DNA of 64,000 nt from Typhlomys cinereus (taxonomy: Eukaryota; Chordata; Mammalia; Rodentia; Platacanthomyidae): assembly GCA_023101885.1 (NCBI GenBank), contig JALPQD010000044.1:8461565-8525564 (forward strand), written 5' to 3'. The notes beneath the pieces were generated by a model. The model worked only from the letters and a program-made list of their open reading frames with translations, was not told the DNA's origin and made no database searches. The position numbers and the translations under genes were made by a program. Of this stretch, positions 1 to 12,451 are shown in pieces (the first letter of the stretch is position 1; every line of letters starts with the position of its first letter).

Positions 1-297
1 TTATTTTTTATTTTTTTAAATTTTTTATTATTTATTCAATTGTGTGTGTATGCGTGTGCGTGTGCATGTGCTTGTGTGTGTGTGTGTGTGTAGAACCACA
101 GACGAATTCGGGACCCACCAAGGACTACCTCCACCTTATTTACTCTGCCCCGGGATTCACAGGCTCCACCCTACCAGGACTCGAAACGCAGGCCGCCCCC
201 GCTTCCGCCCGGCGTCTATACTGGGGTCTAGGATCCGAACTGAGGACCTTCTGCCTGCAAGGCAGAGGCTTAACCCCTGAGCCACCTCTCCAGCCCC
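1..297 (-). mobile_element. tRNA-derived SINE, young subfamily
   Basis: On the minus strand: head GGGGCTGGAGAGGTGGCTCA with A-box-like TGGCTCAG and B-box-like AGTTCGGATCC-type blocks, body with GTAGACGCC/GGCGGAAGCGGG and CGAATTCGTC, then (CA)n and an A-rich tail after CACAATTGAATAAATAA. The left edge coincides with the window start, so its 3' target duplication is not visible. Confidence 0.92.
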
Positions 298-1719
298 ATA
301 ATCATCACTTTCAGATTAGGTTTCAATAGCAAGGATAACAAAGTCACATGGTACATTTATTTTCTCTTTAATCTAGAAGTTACATGATAAAATAAAAATA
401 AAATATCTCAGAATGACTGCTACTTAGTTATAGACTTAATACAAGTTGCCTTAAGTTGTCTGTTCTTCTGATAAAAGCATGTGTTGCACAGGAATCGTAT
501 TTGCAGATAAAGTTCTAAAATTAGCAAAAGTCATAAGCCAATAAAGAGATATGTAACAATATTGTATAGTGAACATCTAAAGGAATTACACATGCTTTTT
601 ACACATATCTGAACCTGAGTCAAAGCAGAAATATCTTAGTGGCAGTAAATAAAAAAAAACCAGAGTTAGTGAGTATCCAGGTCTCCTTCGAAATACATAT
701 CTCTTAAGTAATAGGAAAATACAGTTTACTTATTATTTCATGGCTCCTAATAGTTATGCTCATGTTACTAATCTTTAAACTCTATCTATAGAAAAAGTCA
801 GACCTTTACTAAGTAGGGATCAGTGCCAAGAAATATTTACCCATACTGTATCACATAAGAACACGTCTAGAAAAGTTTTCCATGTTATGTATCCTCAGTA
901 CCAAAAGAATATTTATGAAAAAGGTTAAGCATGAAGAAGATAAAGGATACAGCTTTTTACATAGAGCAGAATAAAGGAGCATAACACATCGAGTACAGTT
1001 CAGGAAACAGTCCAGAGAGTATACATATGTAAGAACTTTTGATATTAGCTCATTCATGATTAAAAATGATAAAGCAACGAAATGAGATTTTGGAGTGTGA
1101 GGTTGAATCTGTAAGCTTAGAAGGAGGAGGAGGACGGGGAGGAGGAAGAAGAGGAGGAGGAGGGGGAGGAGGAGGAAATAGAGGACCAGTACAAGAAGAA
1201 GAGCTAAGGAACTGGGATATTTGACAGACTGTGGTAAGGCTGTTTCTGCAAGTGTTAAACAAACTGACTGTAAATGGCTTACATATGAGTGATGATACTG
1301 AATCAAACTCACTCAGCCAAGGTAAAGAGCTGAGACTCAGGTGCCTCCACAAATGAATCAGAAAGAAGAAAAAGTCCCTCTATTCCTTGTAGCCTTTCAG
1401 TCTCTCTCTGATGTTTACTATTGGAACACCTAACAAACAGCAACTGGAAAGACAGAAATATGGTTTGTACAGCCCCAGCTTGCCATCATAAAAACAGAAC
1501 ATGTAAGAAAGGATGGGGAAATAAAAGATAATATTTAATAGTTGGTATAAGGATCAAATCATATAATTATAGAATTAATAAAGTAGAAACAGATCTAAGA
1601 GCAGGGTCAAGTTTTATTTTACTTTAATTTTGTATATATAGTGCTTACTGTAGTGTCTGGGACATAACAGAACCACTTTCTGTATGTATATCTATAGAGA
1701 CATGGTCAAAAATGAAACA
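298..1719. other. No gene seen
   Basis: AT-rich single-copy-looking DNA; only the polypurine run near 1,119-1,180 stands out. Confidence 0.6.
1119..1180 (+). repeat. Polypurine (GGA)n-like run
   Basis: AAGGAGGAGGAGGACGGGGA followed by a continuous GGA/GAA stretch. It makes proline-, leucine- or serine-rich reading frames on the minus strand that are not genes. Confidence 0.9.
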
Positions 1720-1975
1720 GGGCAGGAAAGATGGCTCAGTAAATAAGGCCATTTCCTATTTAAATCCCCAATACCCACAAAAAAAGCCAGCAGTGATGCA
1801 TGGAGATACGGGATCCTGGGAACCCAGTGGCTGATCAGCATGACCAAAATGGTGAGTTTCAGATTCAGCGAGAGACCCTGTCTCAAAGAAATAAACCAGA
1901 GAGCAATAAACACCCAACATCCTCCTCTGGCCTGCAAATATACACACATCCACACATATATCCATGCACATACTA
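1720..1975 (+). mobile_element. B4-type SINE (tRNA/B1 composite)
   Basis: Head GGCAGGAAAGATGGCTCAGT, B1-derived part AGCGAGAGACCCTGTCTCAA, and the B4 tail block ACCCAACATCCTCCTCTGGC followed by CA-rich sequence. Confidence 0.8.
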
Positions 1976-1997
1976 AATTTTAAAAATTCATGTTTCT

Positions 1998-2288
1998 GGG
2001 GCTGGAGAGGTGGCTCAGAGATTAAGCCTCTGCCTTGTAGGCAGAAGGTCCTCAGTTCGGATCCCAGATCCCACGTATAGACGCCAGGCGGAAGCGGGGG
2101 CGGCTTGCGCTTCTGGTCCTGGTAGGGCGGAGCCTGTGAATCCCGGGGCAGAGTAAACAAGGAGGAGGTGGAGGCGTCCATGGTGGTTCCCGAATTCGTC
2201 CGTGGTTCTGCACACACACACACACACACACACACGCGCGCGCGCGCACGCATATACACACGCACAATTGAATAAATAAAAAAAATTT
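1998..2288 (+). mobile_element. tRNA-derived SINE, young subfamily, with TSD
   Basis: A full-length copy from the GGGGCTGGAGAGG head to CACAATTGAATAAATAA plus A tail. The flanks carry a target-site duplication: AAAATTCATGTTTCT immediately left (1,983-1,997) and AAAATTCATGGTTTCT right (2,291-2,306), differing by one inserted G. Confidence 0.95.
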
Positions 2289-2511
2289 TAAAAATTCATG
2301 GTTTCTGATAAAAAATTGCCAACATCATGAAGCTTATTTATAAGATAGAATGTATTTCATTTTATAGTATACTTCGCCATGATAAAAAAACACTCTTCCT
2401 ACATTGCAATTCATATTATCATCTAAATGATCTTTCTTATTATATATATTAGTGTAGCTTTAGAAAAATAAGCAGTTAAGGATATCTTTTAGTGATATTT
2501 GTGTGCATTCT

Positions 2512-2783
2512 TTTTTTTTAAATGTTTTTCACTCAATTGTGAGTGTGTTCGCGTGTGTGTATGTACGTGTGTGTAGAACCACGGGCGAATTCGGGAACCA
2601 CCATGGTCCGCCTCCACCTCCTCCTTGCTTACTCTGCCCCGGGATTCACAGGCTCTGCCCTACCAGGACTAGAAACGCAGGCCGCCCCTGCTTCGGTGTC
2701 TACACGTGGGGTCTGGGATCCAAACTCGGGACCTTCCCGCCTGCAAGGCAGAGGCTTAACCCCTGAGCCACCTCTCCAGCCCC
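2512..2783 (-). mobile_element. tRNA-derived SINE, young subfamily
   Basis: Inverted copy with TTCAATTG-like tail junction, (GT)n, CGAATTCGGGAACCACCATGG body and CCACCTCTCCAGCCCC head end. A body deletion near 2,695 shortens it slightly. A weak, degenerate target duplication (TGCATTCTTTT / TGCGTTATTTT) flanks it. Confidence 0.92.
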
Positions 2784-3979
2784 CTGCGTTATTTTTTGTG
2801 ATAGAGCCTCTTACTGAACCTGAAGTTTGCCAATTAGACTGATTGACTATTTCAGATAAGTCTTCGATTCCCTGTCTCCACCTTGCAATTCTGAGGCTAT
2901 ATGTCTGCTGCGTGACACCTTTTCAGGTTAGATACTACATAAATGTCTATTCATCCCAGATAAGACTTCAACAACAGAACTATTACACCCAATTCTAACT
3001 TGACAAGTCGATCAGCTTATCGAAGTTACTTATAGGAATATGGGTAAGGGTCACTTACAGGAGCAGGGATGACTCAAAGACAGCTACATCACCAGAAAGC
3101 CCACTCCCATTTGCGTGAGATCCACTAAAGCTGTAACCCTGGAGTTTTCTGATACATGACTTGTTTCTAGGACAGTCTCCATCAGACTTCTGAAGTGCTC
3201 AGTGTCTTTAATACTGCTAACTGGCCAGGTAATCTCCTCCCTGCTTCCAGCAGTTATTTACTGCTTTCCTTACTTTGGGGAGAACCACTTTCCCATGAAT
3301 TAATTTCAGGGACTCACTGAGACTAACAGGCTATTTATTTTCTGAGTCTTCCTCCAGGATAAAATGTTTAATATTGCTACAAAGTCAAAATGGCACTATT
3401 GCTCTACCCAGCTCTTCAAGTCCTCATGCCAATCATTTCACCCATTGAGCTCTCTCTCCAGTTCCCTAAAACAAATTTTCAACAATATTTGTCATTAGAA
3501 GTATTTTAACTAATACTCTTTCAACTCTTTATAAACTATAAAGAACTCATATCTCCAACTCAGTGATTCTCAAAATGTGATCTGAGGATCCTGAAATGTC
3601 ATTACTACCTTTTGAGGAAATCCTTGAAGTTCACCTATCTTCCAATAATACTGCTATATACCCTTTTTTAAGATCTCTATTCTCTTAAGCACACATTAGA
3701 GTTCTGGAATTATCATATGACCCATAGTGTTTCACAAACGGTCCACAAAGTGGTTCACAGGAGAATCAGTTGTATTTTATTAAGCCAGATAGTAAAGAGA
3801 AAAACAATGCAAGTTTCTCATGGTCTTACACACATCACATGTACTAGGAAAATACTTTACCATTGAAAAATAATTTTTTCCTATAGTGCTATTTATATTA
3901 ATATAGAATGAGATTATTATACTTAATAATTTTACTTTCCCTGACAGTTTCACACATGTACAGACTATCTTTTTAACTT
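2784..3979. other. No gene seen
   Basis: No repeat family or exon recognised; stop codons are frequent in all frames. Confidence 0.6.
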
Positions 3980-4002
3980 TGTTTATTTTACGTGTGCACA
4001 CG

Positions 4003-4035
<33 letters not shown>

Positions 4036-4270
4036 TAGAGGGCACTCTGTGTTCCTGTGGAGTTGCCAAAGGGAGACTTCAGAAATCATTCTGAATTGTT
4101 TCTACCTCCTTTTTGTTTCTTCCTGGGATTTCCAGGCCCTGCCTACCAAAGCCTGAAATGCAGATCACTGCTGTTTCCACCTGACATTTTTTATATGAGA
4201 CCTGGGATCTGAATTCTGGACCTTCTGCTTTCTAGGCAAACTCTTAACCCCTGAGCCATCTCTCCAGCCC
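3980..4270 (-). mobile_element. tRNA-derived SINE, older subfamily
   Basis: Inverted copy ending in GAGCCATCTCTCCAGCCC, with a pure (GT) run at about 4,003-4,032 and the older-type block GTGTTCCTGTGGAG where young copies carry the CGAATTCG region. It is more diverged than the young copies. Confidence 0.85.
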
Positions 4271-4649
4271 TAGATTGTATCTTAATCACACAAAACATCC
4301 TTGCTTTCCTTCCTATTCCCTCTGAACCCACCAATGCTTTCCTCTGGCATTTACGTTCTTTCCCACCCCCCACTTTCCTGATATTTCTTGAGTCTTGGAA
4401 GGAGGGTTGGTACAAATATCCCATTTAGGGCATTTATAACACATGGCAAACACTCGTCCTCATTGTTTTAACCATTTATAAGTCTGCTTAACCAATGCTC
4501 ACTGCAGAAAAAGGCATCTATAACTTGAGCAGCACTAATCTATAGGTATAAACATAAATATCTAGAAAGGAATTCGACATATCCATTTACTGAAACAATA
4601 AAGTTATTTTATTGTTTTAATTTTTTTAAATTTCCCAGCCTTTGAAAAG

Positions 4650-4905
4650 GCCAGAATTATCACTCAGTGGTATAATATTTGCTTAGTATGTGTGGCGAGG
4701 CTCAAGTTTAATGGTTTGATTCCCAGTATCACACAAAATCTTTCATTTTAACTTATAAAATATAAATAGCAATAGCTACAACCCATAAAAATTTTTTGGG
4801 GTCTTCAATATTTTTATTAATTTGTTCTTCATAAAGTTAGGGGTTAAACTTAGGGCCTTAGGCATGCTAGGCAGGCATTCTACTCAGTGCAGTCCCTTAA
4901 CATGT
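4650..4905. mobile_element. Two ID-type tRNA-like fragments
   Basis: 4,650-4,735 (plus; AATTATCACTCAGTGGTATA, GGTTTGATTCCCAGTATCAC) and 4,836-4,905 (minus; GGGGTTAAACTTAGGGCCTT, GGCATGCTAGGCAGGCATTC) look like ID/tRNA-derived sequence. Both are diverged. Confidence 0.6.
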
Positions 4906-5782
4906 TTTTAAGAGTATAAAGGGGCCCTGAGATGAAAAATGTTGAGACTTGGTTCAGTTTATAGGGTGACCAAGCTAAAAGGTCAGTAAACTGACATTTT
5001 TGTCATTGACTTGCTCAAGGATTAGGCAACTTCCAAAATCATATAGCTCAAAATTGTCTGTGAACATAAACAGTTGTGTCAAACGTGAGTTAAGTAGTAC
5101 CTTCTGATAAATAATTCAGTCTGAAAACTGCTGGGCCAGACTTCATTGCTACTGGATCAAAATTCATGACTGCACATAGGGGATAGAAATTGAAATATCC
5201 TAACACAAATTAGGGGTTTGAAAGAAATATACTCTTTAGTTGTGCACCTTATCTTCTCTGTGGTTTCTTAAGTATAACCCACTAACTATAGAGTTCTTAG
5301 TCTACTTAAACATGCAATTTAAAATCCATTACCCAGCAGTATAATTCGCAAAGACAGTATAAAGACTAGTTATGCAATAGTAACATCCGGAAGATAGTCT
5401 TAGTTTCAGATAGTTTCAAACTTGGGCACTTTGGTGTGCACAACAGTATTTTGCTTTCTGAAAGCTCCCTTAAAATGTTATAAAATGTAGTGTCTTGATT
5501 CTTTTTTCAATTATTAACACTTTATTAATTTTTAGTGCTTCATACATGAATATGTCAAATTTATGATATTTTCACACCTTAATTCTAAACTCCCTGCCAG
5601 ACTTTCTCCTTCTTTGAAGTCTTTTCATATGTGTGGCTCTGAGTTTCATCTGGGTTTCTTTGATGACTTGTGTCTGAGTACTTACTGGAAGGTGAATCAT
5701 TTATAGTGGGTATACACTTGAGTATCTAAATTCTTTTCCCTTTGCAGAAAATCAGTTCTATCAAGTCACTAACTGGTATTGT

Positions 5783-5960
5783 TGTTAAGAACATAAACTT
5801 GATAAATAGGTGCACCTAAACTCTAAACTCATTTCAGTTACTCAGCAGCTATATGACCTTGAGAAATTGTTTACCCTCTTTAATTTCAGTTTATTCATCA
5901 GTCAAATTGACTGATTAAAACTTTTATTCAATGTATTAAATTGTATCAGATAATGAGTAA
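5783..5960 (+). mobile_element. MIR SINE (ancient)
   Basis: CAGCAGCTATATGACCTTGA, GAAATTGTTTACCCTCTTTA and TCAGTTTATTCATCAGTCAA follow the conserved MIR core. Confidence 0.7.
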
Positions 5961-6289
5961 GAAATTTTTGCCTTGGGTCAAATCCGCACTGTGCATATGG
6001 TATTAGCTACTAGTATTTAGACACTTGACAATACAAGCATCCCAGATGAAATCCAAGGGCCAACATAGGCAAAAAGATGTGAAAGTAGGAAGGATACTGG
6101 CTGGGAGGAAGAACGTATGAAGTGAGACAGGAACAGGGAATGGGAGTGGGGAGTAAGGAAAGTAAGAAAATGATATAAAAGCAGTATATTCATGTATGAA
6201 AGTATTAAAGAATAAAAAATAACATTTGACAAATAGAAAGAGAACCTTCAGGTATTGGTGTTTTCCTTTCCATCTTGTTCAAAAGTGTC

Positions 6290-6489
6290 TCTTCATCTTT
6301 GCATACATCAAGCTGGCCAACTCACCAGCTTCTGGAGATCCTCTCTCTGCCTCCCATTTCCTCATCGGCACACTGGAATTATAAACCGTTGTGCTACTGC
6401 ATCTGGCTTTCACATAAGTTTGGGAATCTAAAGCCAGTTTTTCAAGGTTGTGCAGCAAGCACTTTTACCCACTGAGTCATCTCTCTAGC
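6290..6489 (-). mobile_element. B4/B3-type SINE
   Basis: Inverted diverged copy ending CACTGAGTCATCTCTCTAGC with a B1-like middle (GGAATTATAAACCGTTGTGC). Confidence 0.65.
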
Positions 6490-6554
6490 ATAATTAATTT
6501 TTTTAAACATCTTACTGTTGACAGCATTACACTGTTCAACTGACACAGTTTTAT

Positions 6555-6630
6555 TGTTTTATAGTACTGGGGCCTATGGCCTTATATATGCTAAGTACAT
6601 GCTCTGCCACTGAACTGAACTGGTTCTTTT
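6555..6630 (-). mobile_element. ID-type fragment
   Basis: TAGTACTGGGGCCTATGGCC and GCTCTGCCACTGAACTGAAC fit an inverted ID element. Confidence 0.6.
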
Positions 6631-6759
6631 ATTTTTTTTTTTTTCCTCTTAATGAGAAAATGGCTTTTCTGACTTTACAGAAGAATTAATGAATTTTCTT
6701 TTTCTTCTTTCACTTAGATTCGATAAAATATAGTAATTGAACCTACAAAAAGTACTACA

Positions 6760-7021
6760 GGCTGGAGAAATGGCTCAGGGGTGAAGAGTCTGCCACACAA
6801 ACAGAAGGTCCTGAGTTAAAATCTCAGGTCCCACAAAAATATGTCAGGTAGAAGCAGTGTCAGCCTGCACTTCAGGCTGTGGTAGACAGAGCCTGTGAAA
6901 TCATAGAGTGAAGCAAAAAGGAGGTACAAACAATGCAGGATGATGCCCAAAGTCACTCTTGGGCTTCCACAGGGACACACAGTGCCCACACACACACTCT
7001 CTAAATAAATAAATAAATAAA
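6760..7021 (+). mobile_element. tRNA-derived SINE, older subfamily
   Basis: Forward copy with head GGCTGGAGAAATGGCTCAGG, B-box-like region (GGTCCTGAGTTAAAATC), CCTGTGAAATC body and the old-type CCACAGGGACACACAGTGCCC block. It ends in (AAAT)n at 7,002-7,021. Confidence 0.88.
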
Positions 7022-8104
7022 GCCCCAAAATATCTACTAAAAATCAATATTCTATCATTATTGTGCTTACCACACAATTGTGTGATCTTTCCTCCAGCTC
7101 TCAGCCATAACATGCTTATCTTCTGACACAGAGACATCTCTAAGATATGCTGTATGATTGCTACTTGAACTTGATTTGACCTTTTTCACCACTGCCACTG
7201 TAAATCTCTGAAAAACATGTAGCCAAGGGTATCTATTTCTTTTCTCAGGATAAGAGTTCTTATTTATAGTTTTTGGAGTAGGTATACTCATTCAAACATG
7301 TAAACATAGCCCTCTCGTGCTGGCATCTGAGCTTAGAGGCCCAACTCCTTTTCCCCAAGACTAATTAAGACTAGGAGGTAGGGAGCAAGGATAGATTTCC
7401 TCTGAGACTGTATTTCCTTGGCTTCCTTTTCCCCTGATCTCCTTTCTTCTTGCTCTGTTAAAAACACATAGTGAGCATCTGCAATCTGGACTTATAATTT
7501 TTATATTTTAGCATTAAAATTTAAATGGGGGTATTCTGTTCCATATTTAAAATTTTGTGGTCTAGCAAGCCTCAATAATATACCCTTGGTATGTATTCTT
7601 GAAGCTAGTTAAGAGAAACCAGACCAAAAAAGAGAGAGCGAAAGAAAAACCAGACTAAAGACTTTTTCTGCCTTCTTTAAAATATCCTTGTTCTGCTTTG
7701 AAAAGAATGGTAAGAGTAAGAAAACAAATGCTAGGACAACATAACATTAAGAATCAACCAAACAGTTCACAATCAAATGGAATTTACTATTTTGTCTGAA
7801 TGTTTCTATATTTAAAATGCCTGGCTTTTTTGGGTGAACACCTTAGTAACTTTTTGAATCAAAATAAAAAAGCAAGCAAATTGATCAATGCTTGAGTGCT
7901 AGAGAGGCATGTAGTCCTCATTAGGATAAGATGATGACACATGCTAATCAATTCATGATCACAAAATAGAAATGAATCTTCTAGAAAATTCCAACTCATT
8001 TCTTACTACAGCCTTTGTATATTCTGGAATCTCAAAAACATAATGAATGACATAGCTACATAGCATAACTTTGGCCAGTAGTTTTAAAGCCTTAGGTGTG
8101 GTAA

Positions 8105-8260
8105 AAAGCAGTGAGAAGAATGTAAGCTTTGGCATAAAATAGCTCTGGAAATAAATTCTCTACCATATTCTATGGCCTTAACCAATTTTCCTGAGTTTCA
8201 GTTTTGCTTTTTCTAATACAAATAAAAGAGAAAATATATGTCTGGTATAGCAGCTGCTCA
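8105..8260 (+). mobile_element. MIR SINE (ancient, weak)
   Basis: TTCTATGGCCTTAACCAATT, TTTCCTGAGTTTCAGTTTTG is a diverged MIR core; A-rich sequence follows. Confidence 0.5.
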
Positions 8261-9639
8261 AGACATTAATCTGTGTCATGCTTAGGCTGCAGCAAATACT
8301 TTCACCTAATCAATTAGAAAAGTTGGTTTCAGGAACTTATTAGTGTCTTTAATGCTATAAGGTCAAAATTTAAAAGTGCAAGTTAGTGGTAGAGAACATG
8401 GTTAGCTTGTGCAAATCCCTGGGTTTTGACCTCAGGTATCCAAAGTGAAAGAGGGAAAGGGAGAGTGAAAAGAAGAGAGAGAAAGGGAGAGATGGAATAT
8501 GTGCCATACAACCACATAGTAGTCGGGTACAGTACTAAAATTTATGACTGATTTGACAGCATATCAGAAACACAAAGTGTTGGCCATTAGACCTTCAAGC
8601 TCCTAATATAAGTTTGGAGTCCATGGCTCAATCTTTGTTCAGAAGCAGGAGAACCTCCTGCCCATAAGGACAGTATTACTTACAGAAACAAGCTATTTAT
8701 AGACACAAGGGAGATGAACTCTTGCCTTGGGTCCCACACTTAGAGGAGCCTGTTCTGATCCTTCATGGGCTATGCCCTTCTTTGACATATCACCTGGGAC
8801 CTAAAACTAACCCTTCTAGTTCTTGTTTCATATAGCTGAGATTCCAGAATTACCAGCCCAAATGGCTCTAAATAGCTTCTGTATCTTGAGCCAGCCTCTT
8901 TGCACATTCCGTCTTCCTGAAGGCAGCTATGGAACACCAGACTGAACCTTGAAATCACTCAAAGCCTGCTGTTTCAATCAGGCAGGTTGCTTGCCAAAGT
9001 TAAGCCTGAATGCTGATAACCAATGTGTCTACCAGATGCTGACTATCCAGTTTTCATGTACTACCAATTACCAGGCTGGGGAGTGGGCAGGCAGATCTGA
9101 TCTGATGCTTTATGACTCTATAGAAGACTGAAACTCATTATAACCTCATTGTAATGACAACACATCCATTGACACTACAACAGTTCCATCTATGCCCAAA
9201 TTATTGAGTAATAATGAAAATAAAAGGTTGTATTGAGTTTAAGTAATTGGTACATTGTATTTTTAATACACTTTTTTTCTTTTGGCTGGTGGCACTGTAA
9301 ACACAGTTTACAGTAAACTGAGCTACCTCTTTGGTGTTTAGAAAATTGATAATAGAAGGCAGAAAGGTCTGTCATTGCTGAATTCATGTTGTAGCTTGCT
9401 AAATTGACACCCCACTTAACTCTGTCTGCAGTGGTTTGGAATCTAGAAAGGGAATTCCCAAGGGTTTGCAGCCAGAACATTTTTTTTTCCCATGAGAAAA
9501 TTGCAGAAGTTGTTTCTTTGAAAACTATGCTTGATGGCTCAGATTTAAATATGTGTAGTAGAATTAAATTATTTTCACTCACTTTCTTATTAATTATCCT
9601 ACTTACTGCATTCCCCTTGTCTATATAGCAAATGATGCT

Positions 9640-9850
9640 AGAAAAAAATTGTGAGTTCTGAAATCAGAGAGCCTAGGTTCAAATCTCAACTGCATATCTC
9701 AGCCAGGTTATTTAACTCTTACTAACTCACTTTCATTATCTGTATAATGGAAATAAGCAAAACCTAAGGAAGTTTTATTAGCATTAAATGAGATCTCAGG
9801 TTCTATGCATAATGCCTGACCAGGGGTAAGTACTAAGGAATAGTCATGGT
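9640..9850 (+). mobile_element. MIR SINE (ancient)
   Basis: AGAGAGCCTAGGTTCAAATC, GGTTATTTAACTCTTACTAA, TCATTATCTGTATAATGGAA and GCATTAAATGAGATCTCAGG are the MIR blocks in order. Confidence 0.8.
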
Positions 9851-10011
9851 GCTTTGGTATTGTAAAATAATAAGGTTTAAAGAAACAAACTTTGATATAA
9901 GTTTATAATAATAAAAGCAGACTCTTTAAAAACTTCTGAGAATTTAAAAACTGGTAAGAAGGCAGGATTCCCCCTCCAATAAATGTTCCTGTTTCATGTT
10001 TTTATTTTTTA

Positions 10012-10142
10012 TTTATTTTAATAGGGTCTAGTGTAGTCCAGGCTGGCCTCAAACTCATAAGGTAGCTGAGGATGATTTGAATGCCTAATCCTGCTCCTCT
10101 TGCCTCCAGGGTTCAGGTAGTAGGGTTACAGATGCGTGCCAA
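10012..10142 (-). mobile_element. B1 SINE (7SL-derived)
   Basis: Inverted copy with AGTCCAGGCTGGCCTCAAAC and CTTGCCTCCAGGGTTCAGGT followed by AGGGTTACAGATGCGTGCCA. Confidence 0.85.
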
Positions 10143-10637
10143 TCCATCTAAAGTTTATGAAATTTAGATCATTAACTCAAAAGCGGAAAATTTAAAAACC
10201 ATTCTTACAAAATATAACCCAAAGAAATATGCTGAGAAACGATGGCAGGAAAATATTCAAAGTCATGCTTTCTGCAATTAAACCTATGTTTCTATAAGAG
10301 CAAAAAACTTTGAGTGTACAGTAAAAACACTGTAATTCATAACATACAGTAGTTAGCATTTGAGGTCAGTTGTCTCAAGCAGCATTTGTTGGTGCTGAGT
10401 GCACAATGTAAAGTGCATCTGTAGATATTCAGAACCTAGGATGCAGTGAAATTGTGAGATACAAGGGTCAATGTTACCTGAAATACCTCAAATTTGATAC
10501 ACACTTGATTTTTATTTGACTTTTGGTAATCAAATATTTAGAAACATTTTTCTGTTGACAAATTTTTCACAACTCCCACATTTAGTAACAAGAACTCATG
10601 TGGGATGTCAGCCCACAGTTTAATAACCTATGCTGTA

Positions 10638-10873
10638 GGGCTGAGGAAGGGACTTGGTGGGTAAAGTGCTTGCCATGCAAACGTAAAGATCTGAGTTTGG
10701 ATCTCCACCATCCATTCATATAAAAAGCCAGGTATGGCAGCATGCATTTGTAATCCCAGCACTGGGGAGAGGGGTTAGAGACAGGAAGATCCCAGAGTAC
10801 TTGCTGGATAGTCAAGTCTAGCCAGATCAGCAAATTCCTGGCTTAATAAGAGATCTTATCTCAAAAATAAATA
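10638..10873 (+). mobile_element. B4-type SINE
   Basis: Head GGGCTGAGGAAGGGACTTGG and GTAAAGTGCTTGCC, then B1-like CATTTGTAATCCCAGCACTG, GACAGGAAGATCCC and TCTTATCTCAAAA, the layout of rodent B4. Confidence 0.85.
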
Positions 10874-10904
10874 GATGATGACGATGATATTGAAGATAGT
10901 TAGG

Positions 10905-11156
10905 TATTTACCCCCCAAAACACACTGCACCATAGACTAGATGTAAGTTTAATGGAGTTCCAGAACTGCCGGGCCAACTGTAGGAAGACGGAGAGAAAAA
11001 AAGAGACCATATTCAGTAGGAAGTAGCTAAGAACAAATGCTTTACCCCTTATCATTCCAGTCTTCTATTAGTGACAACAGGTGAAACATTCTTTCTTAGT
11101 TCTTCCATCCCTCACTGTTAGGGCAGAGCTTCTGCTTGATGATCATTGTCCCCCTA
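10905..11156 (+). repeat. Diverged repeat shared with 26,395-26,510 and 27,300-27,450
   Basis: AGGTATTTACC...ACACACTGCACCATAGACTAG...GGAGTTCCAGAACTGCC matches the sequence at 26,398-26,470. The later part (CACTGTTAGGGCAGAGCTTC...) matches the inverse of 27,300-27,360. The two homologous parts are in different relative orientation in the two places. Confidence 0.55.
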
Positions 11157-12035
11157 AACGTTGGCGCTTGCAAGAGTGTGTGCTTATTTGATCCTTAGTG
11201 CTAATGTGCCAAGGTTAAAACTGATCTTGACCACATTTCCTGGCCAGCAGTTCTGGAACTCCAGGTTGTCAAGAGGTACCATAATTGTGAGCTCTCCAGT
11301 GAGCCTCTGGCAGAACAGATTTGAGCTGCCAGGTTCTAGAGGTAGTTTATCCTCTCTGCCACCTCTCCTGTGTGGTTGATGTAATTGCAGTACTCCTCTT
11401 CTAGAAATAGGCATGTGTCCCTTTTCTCTAACATGAGAAGTTTGAGGGCCCATGTGCTCTGTAGGATGACTGAAGTCAATGAGTCTAGTTCTTTCCTGGG
11501 CCAGTGGAATGGTATCAAGGGAGTGGACTGATGGAGGGGGAGTGTAGTCTCTCTTTTAGAATAAATAAAGAACTGAGTTTCTCTTAGGATAAACAAGACA
11601 CAGGAAAGTTAAATCAAGGGTTTGATTAAGGGAGGCATGAACTATTGTACACAGAAAGGTAGGGAAAGGGCTATGTTAAACTTGTTAATTATCTGGTTTA
11701 GCTTATCTAGTAACATGTAATAGTCATCAGAGTGTTAGATCACATACAGAGGATGTCAATAAATGGTTATTAAGGGCTTAAATGGGCCCAAGATAATTTG
11801 GCTCTGGATTTGCAACATTCCAGATCTCTCTACTTTACTGGAGGCTCCATTTAAGTCAATCAGCTTTACAACAGTGTCTATCAGGAACTTAAGTTCAGTT
11901 TCATTTTGGCAAAAATCACAGCTTTTGTCTATGCAGAGGTCACATAGAGTTGGGCACATTTGTCCTGCACAGTTAGGAATGCTCATTCCTAGTGTCTCAC
12001 ATAGATGAATGAGGCAGGTGGGCAGCAGTCTTCAG

Positions 12036-12086
<51 letters not shown>

Positions 12087-12451
12087 CTAATTAATTGACA
12101 GAGCCATTAATAAAGAAATACTGGATCATATTAAATTTACTAACCATAATGATTGAGATCTGATATATATTGTTTTTTGTCACCTGTATCTGATATAACA
12201 TTTGCATGTGACCTGTAATTAGAAACAATACATACAAAATTAAAATAAGTAATTTTATTATCTGGCCCAGTGAGGTGAAGATAATAGTGAGAGAGAGAAG
12301 TATTTATCCTTATGCCAGTGTGTTTAATTAAAATCATCAACATTATATTAAGATCTTTTAGAAATATTGTATGATCTCATGGGACAAGAAATTAGACCCT
12401 TTAGAATTTTGAATCTTATGGGCATAACCAAATCTCTGTTTAATCAAGATA
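11157..12451. other. No gene; unclassified sequence and a (GA)n run
   Basis: Moderately AT-rich DNA without coding signature; 11,540-11,580 has an AATAAATAAAG motif. (GA)n at 12,035-12,082 is the only clear repeat. Confidence 0.5.
12035..12082 (+). repeat. (GA)n microsatellite
   Basis: Near-uninterrupted GA dinucleotides with one AAAG interruption. Confidence 0.95.

Larger units (their letters stand above)
7022..10011. other. No gene seen; two MIRs
   Basis: Apart from the MIRs at 8,105 and 9,640 I see nothing recognisable. The 130-codon minus-strand frame at 9,190-9,582 has no motif or splice context. Confidence 0.55.

Noticed and set aside
1998..2075. tRNA gene
   Set aside because: A and B boxes are those of the SINE head; no complete cloverleaf or anticodon stem, and the same head recurs in every copy.
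9190..9582. 130-codon minus-strand frame as a single-copy gene
   Set aside because: No domain, no CpG promoter, no splice context and strongly AT-biased codon use.
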